A DNA stretch of 64,000 bases from positions 1-64,000 of the forward strand of contig CAZQDZ010000018.1 of NCBI GenBank assembly GCA_964591455.1, read 5' to 3'. Position numbers and translations under genes: made by a program. A model generated the notes under the pieces. That model made no database searches. It worked only from the letters and a program-made list of their open reading frames with translations, and was not told the origin of the DNA. Numbering within the stretch: the stretch's first letter is position 1; each line of letters begins with the position of its first letter. Positions 43,905 to 50,215 of the stretch are shown piece after piece. Origin of the DNA: RFSX01 sp964591455. Lineage in GTDB: Bacteria; Bacteroidota; Bacteroidia; Chitinophagales; Saprospiraceae.

Positions 43905-45889
43905 AAGTTATAATATTTTTTCTACTATTTAGTCAATTTGTCTATTCCCAAATTGAAGAGAGAGAATTTGGGGTTATTTCGGTAGATGAATACGACATGG
44001 AAATTTATGATAAAGACAAAGATGCAAAAGCAGTCATATTATATGACAAGGGTAAATCAATATTTTACAAGACAGCGAAAGGTGGATATGACATTAGGTT
44101 TACAAGGCACAAAAGGATTAAAATTTTTGACAAATCAGAATCTAGTTATACAGAAATTACCATTCCATTCTATGTGGATGGATTTGGCAAAACTGAAGAA
44201 GTAAAATCTATCGAGGCAATCACTTATAATAAAGTAAATGGAAAATTAATAAAGAAGGAATTGAATCCTGCACAAGTATACACAGAGAAAACAAGTGAAT
44301 TATGGTATAATAAAAAGTTTATTTTTCCTGATGTTCAAGATGGGTCCATAATAGAATATCGATACATATTAGAGACGCCATTTCATTTCAATCTTCCTGA
44401 TTGGACTTTTCAGGATGTCATTCCTACAATGTACAGTGAGTATGAAGTACGAATGATTCCTTTCTATGAATATGTATTTATCGCTCAAGGTATTTCTAAG
44501 TTTGATTACAACAGTTCAAGAATGGATGAGAAATCAAGAACCTGGGGTAGTGTGATTAAGTCATATGGAACACTCAATGGTAATGGAGTAGAATTTAAAG
44601 ATAACATATATACCTATGTCATGAAAGATGTGGTAGCGTTCCAGGACGAATCTTATATTTCCTCAGTGAGGGATTATGTCATGAAAATGGACTTTCAGCT
44701 AGCTAAAGTGAATACACCTGGAGGTTCTAAGTACGATTATATTTCCACTTGGGAATCACTTAACAAGGAACTATTAGATCATAAAAAATTTGGGAAGTAT
44801 GTAATGAACAGTTCTAAGTTGGCAAAAAGCATTCTGGAAGAAGAACTGAATGTCAGTCAACTAAATGAGATGGCAAAAGCCAAGACGATTATTGAATACG
44901 TCAAGAATAGTTTTGAGTGGGATAGGTACACATCAAAATATGCATCAAAATCCGCAAAAGATTTTTTCAAAAGTAAAACAGGAAATGCTGCTGATATAAA
45001 TCTATTTTTGATAGCCTTACTCAATGAAGCTGGAATCAATACTAAGCCATTAATTCTTAGTACAAGACGTCATGGAAAAATTCCCATAGATTACCCCTTT
45101 GATCATTTCACTAATTATGTAGTGGCCCTAATTGACGCGGGTTCTCCTTTTATCGCTGATGCTACAGAAGAATTGTTACCTTTCAATAAACTGCCTTTGC
45201 GTTGTAAGAATGAGAAAGCACTCTTGGTCGAGAAAGTAGATAACCCTATGTGGATTAATCTTAATAACAGTGTACTATCTATAGAGAAAAATATCATAAG
45301 GATGAAATTAGATTCTTTGAGCTCAGATTTATTATCCAAGGTCTCTATCCAAAGTACTGAATATAAGTCGTTCGATTTGCGAAGTAAATTTCGAAATGAT
45401 AAGGACAAAATAGATAAATATTATAATGAAAAAATTGGAGACATCTCAGTGCTAATGGCTAAAGGTTACGATAAGGTAGCTTTACCCTATACTATTTATT
45501 TTGAGACAGAATACGAGACTGAGAAATTAGGCAATAATATAATCTTCAAACCATTCTTAAGTCTTCCTATTGATGATAATCCGTTGACTCAAGAAGTAAG
45601 ATCTTATCCAGTAGATTTCGTCTATCCATTTGAGAATATATATGAGGCTAGTATTGAAATCCCAGAAGGTTATTCCATACCTGAAATACCTGAGAATTAT
45701 ACAATAGATAACGATTTAGCAGAGATTAATCTCAGTTATACTTTCGATAGTTTTATTCTGGCGGTGAAAGGGAAATATAAATTTAAAAAATCAATCTATT
45801 TGGCTGATGAGTATCCCAAGATTAAGAAGTACTTAGATGATATTGTTAAGCTTTTTAATCAGTTTGTTGTAATAGAGAAAAAGGGATAA
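43901..45889 (+). CDS. DUF3857/transglutaminase-like protein lacking the catalytic cysteine
   Basis: A 662-residue exported protein (signal peptide about 1-16, FFLLFSQFVYSQ). The DUF3857 part has GSIIEYRYILETPFHFNLPD. The transglutaminase-like core reads KTGNAADINLFLIALLNEAG, where the usual Gxx-C is Ala-Ala, so the nucleophile is missing. A histidine remains in DYPFDHFTNYVVALI and an aspartate in FIADATEELLP. The C-terminal beta domain (YPFENIYEASIEIPEGYSIP) is of DUF3858 type. It is coupled by ATGA overlap to an intact paralogue and may be a non-catalytic partner. Confidence 0.85.
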   Translation: MKVIIFFLLFSQFVYSQIEEREFGVISVDEYDMEIYDKDKDAKAVILYDKGKSIFYKTAKGGYDIRFTRHKRIKIFDKSESSYTEITIPFYVDGFGKTEEVKSIEAITYNKVNGKLIKKELNPAQVYTEKTSELWYNKKFIFPDVQDGSIIEYRYILETPFHFNLPDWTFQDVIPTMYSEYEVRMIPFYEYVFIAQGISKFDYNSSRMDEKSRTWGSVIKSYGTLNGNGVEFKDNIYTYVMKDVVAFQDESYISSVRDYVMKMDFQLAKVNTPGGSKYDYISTWESLNKELLDHKKFGKYVMNSSKLAKSILEEELNVSQLNEMAKAKTIIEYVKNSFEWDRYTSKYASKSAKDFFKSKTGNAADINLFLIALLNEAGINTKPLILSTRRHGKIPIDYPFDHFTNYVVALIDAGSPFIADATEELLPFNKLPLRCKNEKALLVEKVDNPMWINLNNSVLSIEKNIIRMKLDSLSSDLLSKVSIQSTEYKSFDLRSKFRNDKDKIDKYYNEKIGDISVLMAKGYDKVALPYTIYFETEYETEKLGNNIIFKPFLSLPIDDNPLTQEVRSYPVDFVYPFENIYEASIEIPEGYSIPEIPENYTIDNDLAEINLSYTFDSFILAVKGKYKFKKSIYLADEYPKIKKYLDDIVKLFNQFVVIEKKG

Positions 45890-45914
45890 CGACCTTAGAC
45901 AATATTCTAAAATA

Positions 45915-45946
45915 CGATTAATCTATGCTTCTCTATTTGCTTAGCT
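45915..45946. repeat. Partial REP/BIME-like element
   Basis: CGATTAATCTATGCTTCTCT matches the interior of the full element at 46185-46327 (CGATTAATCTACGCTTCTCT) with one change. The palindromic end is lost. It is in the same orientation as the full copy and touches the stop of a gene fragment. Confidence 0.6.
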
Positions 45947-46190
45947 ATACACATCGCAAACTGGATTTGGCGCAGTATGCATAAAGGCTGTCTCACTCAT
46001 CAACTTAGGTTCAAAGTCGTACTTAAATGCACAGATAGCATCCGAGAGTGGAATGAAGATTACCTCAATATATCTTGTAGAATCAAAGCCGACAACATTA
46101 GTATACACCTCTTCATAACTTCCTTCTTTATAACCTTCAAAATCTTCACCTGGACAAAGATGAACTTCTTCATAGCTTTCGGAACCCGAT
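45941..46190 (-). pseudogene. Fragment of a Cys-repeat T9SS protein, trapped between two repeat copies
   Basis: A minus-strand frame without a start codon reads SYEEVHLCPGEDFEGY, then VVGFDSTRYIEVIF, then AICAFKYDFEPKL, and ends TAPNPVCDVYS before a stop. The first part is one Cys-repeat of the type found nine times in the protein at 53931-58448. The last part is the start of a T9SS sorting domain (xxPNPVxD), cut off where a partial REP-like repeat begins. The other edge abuts the full repeat at 46185. It is a dead remnant. Confidence 0.65.
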
Positions 46191-46327
46191 AGTCGAGGTT
46201 TGTAACCTCGATTAATCTACGCTTCTCTAATAGCTTAACTACTCTCAAATCTCAATTAGTTCTATGGCTATCGTACTTTATTCATAACAAGCATATAGAA
46301 TCGAGGTTGCAAACCTCGACTATCGGT
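46185..46327. repeat. REP/BIME-like palindromic element, copy 2
   Basis: Near-perfect terminal inverted repeats CCGATAGTCGAGGTTTGTAA and its complement bound a 143-base element, each end being a hairpin in its own right. The interior AATCTACGCTTCTCTAATA is shared with copy 1. There is no coding capacity. Confidence 0.88.
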
Positions 46328-46703
46328 GTTCAAAACGGAAGGTGATTTTTACGCCACTACGTTTTGCAAAACCGTTTCAGCTCCTTACATTTCGTGCTCT
46401 TTTTTTTGTCTACTCGAATCTCTGCCTCTCATCAGCCAAAAACGCAACTTCATTCGAGCTTCATCTATCACTGGTGTACCAACGGCCTCACGCAAATTGC
46501 CGTTGAACCTTGAACAGTGAACCGATGTACCATTATTCTTCTTATCGACTGCTCCTAATAATTAATCCGTTATTAGTCCTCTCCCCAACCCTCTCCAGAG
46601 AGGGAAATGCTAGTCTCATAACCTTCCTCAAAATAATCTTCTATTATATAACTATTTCTTTTCCATATACCATGACCCTAAACCATACACCCCAGACCTT
46701 AGA
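46328..46703. other. Repeat-rich remnant region
   Basis: It holds a minus-strand coding-like tail (46385-46501: NLREAVGTPVIDEARMKLRF, then FWLMRGRDSSRQKKEHEM and stop) with no start. It also holds heptads at 46502-46532, a perfect CCCTCTC-CA-GAGAGGG hairpin at 46589-46604, and more heptads at 46662-46708. No intact gene is seen. Confidence 0.5.
46502..46532. repeat. Heptad repeat (xxxAACC type)
   Basis: TTGAACC, TTGAACA, GTGAACC and GATGTACC follow each other with a seven- to eight-base period. This resembles the units at 23790 and 46662. Confidence 0.5.
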
Positions 46704-46708
46704 CTAGA
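46662..46708. repeat. Heptad repeat ending at the SDR stop codon
   Basis: Units ATACCAT, GACCCTA, AACCATA, CACCCCA, GACCTTA and GACTAGA keep an AC(C) every seven bases for six units. The last unit contains the stop codon of the SDR gene, as the heptads at 23790 reach the aspS stop. Confidence 0.55.
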
Positions 46709-47489
46709 TACTCTTTATCCTTCCCCCATCCACTTGCAAACTGACACCTGTGATATATGCCGCACCTGGAGATGCTAAAAATGCAATCGTCTTAGAGACT
46801 TCTTCTACTTCAGCAAATCTGCCCATTGGTATTTGTGAGAGATAATTATTCTCTGCTTCCTCCTTTGAAATATTGAATTTCTCTTGCTTGGACTTTAGGA
46901 TGTTTGTAAGTCTATCCGTCTTAGTCGCACCTGGTAGGATATTATTGACCGTGACACCGGAGGCCGCTAATTCGAGGGATAAAGTTTTGGACCAGCTTGC
47001 CGTTGCGCCTCTGATGGTATTAGACACCCCTAAACCCATGATAGGTTGTCGCACAGAGGTAGATACAATATTGATGATACGACCATAGCCTTCCGCTTGC
47101 ATCACAGGCACTATATACTTAGTAATCTCATGACTCGCGATGATATGCAGTTGGAATGCCTTTAGTAAGTCTTCGCTTTTGGCTTTGAGTAAAGGGCCAG
47201 GAGCTGGGCCACCACAGTTATTAATGAGGATATGTATGGGATGATTAGAAGCCAAGTCCTTGAATGTAGAGTGTACCTGATCCATATCATTGAAATCACA
47301 GACTTCGTAGTGGTGGTCGATGTCATTTATCTCCTTTAGTGTGGCAAGCTTTTCTTGCAGCTTGGACTCATTACGAGCCACCAATATTATCTTAGCGCCT
47401 AGGCGAGCCATTTCTGATGCGGCACCATAGCCCAATCCACCTGAACCTCCACATACTAATGCGGTCTTTCCTTTTAATGTCTTTTCCAT
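46704..47489 (-). CDS. SDR-family NAD(P)-dependent oxidoreductase with atypical active site
   Basis: A 261-residue Rossmann enzyme. The cofactor loop GGSGGLGYGAASEMARLGAK lies at about 13-32, the NNCGGP stretch matches NAG, and the active-site serine region is INIVSTSVRQP. Where most SDRs have YxxxK, this protein reads GVSNTIRGATASWSKTL, with an SNxxR pattern. That variant occurs in a known SDR subgroup, so it is probably not a mutation. The C-terminal ITGVSLQVDGG is standard. Substrate is unknown; FabG-like 3-oxoacyl reduction is the default guess. No operon partners are seen. Confidence 0.85.
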   Translation of the reverse strand: MEKTLKGKTALVCGGSGGLGYGAASEMARLGAKIILVARNESKLQEKLATLKEINDIDHHYEVCDFNDMDQVHSTFKDLASNHPIHILINNCGGPAPGPLLKAKSEDLLKAFQLHIIASHEITKYIVPVMQAEGYGRIINIVSTSVRQPIMGLGVSNTIRGATASWSKTLSLELAASGVTVNNILPGATKTDRLTNILKSKQEKFNISKEEAENNYLSQIPMGRFAEVEEVSKTIAFLASPGAAYITGVSLQVDGGRIKSI

Positions 47490-47660
47490 ACATAATGATA
47501 AGTAGAAAATGGCAACTCAGATACTTGGATGATCACTAATTTTATTTAAAATCTATCTAACTGATTTACAAAAATTAATTCTGAGTCGAATAGCGTTTTA
47601 GAAATCGATGACACATCACCATTCATTCTGTTGTTAATACCAGTTCCAAATTTGCGAATT

Positions 47661-48176
47661 CTAATATTTTCTATTATTAAGTTTCATAGCCTCATTGAGC
47701 AACTTAAAATCTAATTTGCCTTCATTGGCCTTTAGATGATCGAGGATGATTAGAGACTTGGTCACTTTGAGGTCTATGTTCTTTACCTTGGCAACCATGT
47801 AGATTAAATTACGTTTTTTTCCATCCGTTAGTTGTTCGAAATATTTTTGTCCATCTATATCTGTTAACAGCACCTCTTCGAATTCTTCTGGCATAGGCAT
47901 GCCATACTTGCTGGTATCTGCCTCTAGAGTTACTTCGATGGATTGGCCGACGGATAACTTAAATACTTTCATCCGAGCCTTATTCAAAATAATAAAAAAT
48001 TGTCCATCTCCATCTGGCATAAGCCCTGCATGAAAGGCCTCATGTCCATTGACAGAACAGAGCACCCGACGGTTACCTTTCACGACAATCTTATCATGAA
48101 TTTTTGCTGGCACGATGATGTGTTCGTAGTACACATTATTTCTAAATTCTCCTATCGTCGTTTTGAACTTAACCAT
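47661..48176 (-). CDS. DUF1905 / YdeI-OmdA family protein
   Basis: A 171-residue cytoplasmic protein. The N-terminal part (about 1-95) is a DUF1905 beta-barrel-like domain (FKTTIGEFRNNVYYEHIIVP, FFIILNKARMKVFKLSVGQS, IEVTLEADTSKYG). The C-terminal part (about 100-160) fits the YdeI/OmdA-type domain (PMPEEFEEVLLTD, YFEQLTDGKKRNLIYMVAKV). Members have been tied to bacteriocin resistance in some bacteria, but a general role is not established. It is 37 bases from the gene upstream on the same strand. Confidence 0.75.
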   Translation of the reverse strand: MVKFKTTIGEFRNNVYYEHIIVPAKIHDKIVVKGNRRVLCSVNGHEAFHAGLMPDGDGQFFIILNKARMKVFKLSVGQSIEVTLEADTSKYGMPMPEEFEEVLLTDIDGQKYFEQLTDGKKRNLIYMVAKVKNIDLKVTKSLIILDHLKANEGKLDFKLLNEAMKLNNRKY

Positions 48177-48213
48177 TGGATAGCAATTGTCTTCTATTGA
48201 ATAATATACCTCC

Positions 48214-49446
48214 TTATCTAAGCACTAACAGCTTCATCATCTCGCTAGCAGCAAAACGGGCTTTTTCTCTTAGATAATCTCTGTCTGTCTCATCTCCTAC
48301 TTCGTAGATAATGGCTTCTGCACCAAACGCCAAATAAAACCACCCTTTGGTCATCGGTGTACTAAGATCATAGGCTTCTTCATTGGGTCCATAACCGGTT
48401 GCTTCTAGACTCTCTATCCAGAGATCTTTGAAAGGAAAGATTTGTGATTGCCGATTAGGTGTATGTGTATAGATGACATCCTCTTGTGTAGAATGAAAGT
48501 CTAAGCCTATGACGATGTCATTATTGTGCCTATCTACTTCCGTAGAGATGTGTTTGGCAACCGCTTTGGTCTCTGGTTGCTGAAAGGTAGACCAATCTCG
48601 ATTAAGATCTATGCCGCCTACATTATGCCGCCAATGTCCTAGGTCTACTCCATCAGGATTAATGAGTGGATAGACGAGAACTCGGTATTTTTTTCTGAAT
48701 GCGTTGCTTAGCTGATCGTCTTCTAATAAGCGCTCTACAAACGCTTCCATCGCCATATACCCACTTATCTCCGGCGGATGTGTTCTACTGAGGATCAGCA
48801 CACCTGGCTTGCCCTCTACTGAGCCATCGGATATATCCATATAATGTATTGGCCTATCCAAAGTGGACTGGCCCGCAATCCCTGAATGAACATCGGTATA
48901 ATTAGCCGTGAGTGCCGCCACCCAATCAGCCGTATGCTGCGAATCATGGATTTCTTGAGCCGCAATATATAGTGGTCTATTATCTAAGGCCAATCGAAGA
49001 TTAGCTACATTTCCAGACGTCAGGGTGTCAAATCTCATGCTATCTATAGGCGTCCAATTCTCTAAGTCACGACTTAGCTTAGGATAATATCTGTGCTTGT
49101 ATTCCCCATAATTTATCTGGAGACGAATATCTCTTGGTGTTTCAGAACTTAGTGCAAAAGCAAAGTGCGGTGACTTGTTTATCGGTTCATTCTCTGGCAG
49201 AATAGTGACGCTGAAGGTGGAGTCATTGACCTGGCTAAAACTGTTCATCCTAGCGCCATCAAAGGTATTGTCAGCTTTTACACTACCTATATCGTATACT
49301 TTCTTTACCTGCTGATGCGTTGGGCGGGTGCTTGTATCTACAGGTTTGGGGAAATTTTGCTGTACAGGAAATTCCGTGACTTTACAGGAATAATAGAGCA
49401 CTGTAAGAAAAAACAGGGGCAGAAAATATTTCTTATCACAAATCAT
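48214..49446 (-). CDS. M14-family zinc carboxypeptidase-like lipoprotein
   Basis: A 410-residue exported protein with a lipoprotein-type signal (FFLTVLYYSCKVTEF, with a cysteine near residue 21). An N-terminal beta domain (about 60-165) precedes an M14 catalytic domain. Its zinc ligands are in LSRTHPPEISGYMAMEAF (HxxE) and GLDFHSTQED (His). The general-base glutamate is in AIIYEVGDETDRD. GIDLNRDWSTF supplies the substrate-binding N-R pair. All key residues are present, so it is probably an active exopeptidase at the cell surface. Confidence 0.88.
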   Translation of the reverse strand: MICDKKYFLPLFFLTVLYYSCKVTEFPVQQNFPKPVDTSTRPTHQQVKKVYDIGSVKADNTFDGARMNSFSQVNDSTFSVTILPENEPINKSPHFAFALSSETPRDIRLQINYGEYKHRYYPKLSRDLENWTPIDSMRFDTLTSGNVANLRLALDNRPLYIAAQEIHDSQHTADWVAALTANYTDVHSGIAGQSTLDRPIHYMDISDGSVEGKPGVLILSRTHPPEISGYMAMEAFVERLLEDDQLSNAFRKKYRVLVYPLINPDGVDLGHWRHNVGGIDLNRDWSTFQQPETKAVAKHISTEVDRHNNDIVIGLDFHSTQEDVIYTHTPNRQSQIFPFKDLWIESLEATGYGPNEEAYDLSTPMTKGWFYLAFGAEAIIYEVGDETDRDYLREKARFAASEMMKLLVLR

Positions 49447-49688
49447 AGCGTGAAATAAATCAGTTAAAACTAGCGACTACTGTACTAAGATATAGCTAAC
49501 TCATAAATTACCGTGTGTAGCCCCTGAAATATACACAGAAGCAATCAATAAGGTGACTTAGAGGTTAAGATCTAAGTCTCTTCCTTCGTTGTGGCAAATT
49601 AACATTTGATTACGGATTGCCATGGTGACTATTCAAAGGTCTGACGTCTAAATGGTATTACATTATTTCTTAAAATATCTTAGATAAT

Positions 49689-50123
49689 ATGTTTGATACA
49701 TTAAAAAGAATGGCTATCCAACGATTGGTGACCAAAATGGCTTCTAACTCGTTAGGTGCTGCAGCAACTGAAGCAGCTGCACAAGAAGGTGCAAGCGGCA
49801 TTATGGGCATCCTACAGTCAAAGCTTGCTGGTGGCAATGCTGAACAAGTGAAAGAATTATTCTCAGGTGGTGACTTAGCTAACAATGGCGTTTTTGCAGA
49901 AGCTAAAGCCAAAATGGCTGAAACGTTACAAGCTAAAGGTATGTCAGCGGAGGAAGCAGAAGCAGAAGCGGCAAACACAACACCAGATTTAATCAATAGT
50001 CTAAAAGATAAATTTCAATCCACTGATGCAGCGGATTCTGAATTCAATCTTGATGCACTTACCAAGCTTATTCCAGGTGGTGCAGGTGACCTTCTAAACA
50101 AGGCTAAGAACTTGTTAGGTTAA
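49689..50123 (+). CDS. Ala-rich small protein of unknown function
   Basis: A 144-residue protein of low complexity, rich in A, E, L and K and without a signal peptide. It is likely all-helical. Features are GASGIMGILQSKLAGGNAEQ, KAKMAETLQAKGMSAEEAEA and a C-terminal LTKLIPGGAGDLLNKAKNLL. The Gly-Leu pattern faintly recalls DUF937/YidB-like proteins, but I do not assign it. A strong terminator follows directly, so it is expressed alone and may be abundant. Confidence 0.7.
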   Translation: MFDTLKRMAIQRLVTKMASNSLGAAATEAAAQEGASGIMGILQSKLAGGNAEQVKELFSGGDLANNGVFAEAKAKMAETLQAKGMSAEEAEAEAANTTPDLINSLKDKFQSTDAADSEFNLDALTKLIPGGAGDLLNKAKNLLG

Positions 50124-50151
50124 TATCTGGATTCAGGTAAGATAACAAATG

Positions 50152-50179
50152 AGCCACTCCAATACGGAGTGGCTTTTTC
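50152..50179 (+). terminator. Intrinsic terminator
   Basis: AGCCACTCC and GGAGTGGCT form a perfect nine-base stem with a five-base loop, followed by TTTTT. It lies 28 bases after the Ala-rich gene. Confidence 0.9.
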
Positions 50180-50215
50180 TATTTACAGTCAGTGAGTAGA
50201 AGACATTTTTGCTCA

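Noticed and set aside
46060..46248. Minus-strand 62-codon frame with ATG
   Set aside because: Another frame on the same strand carries recognisable Cys-repeat and T9SS-like sequence, so this one is a shadow; it also runs into the repeat element.
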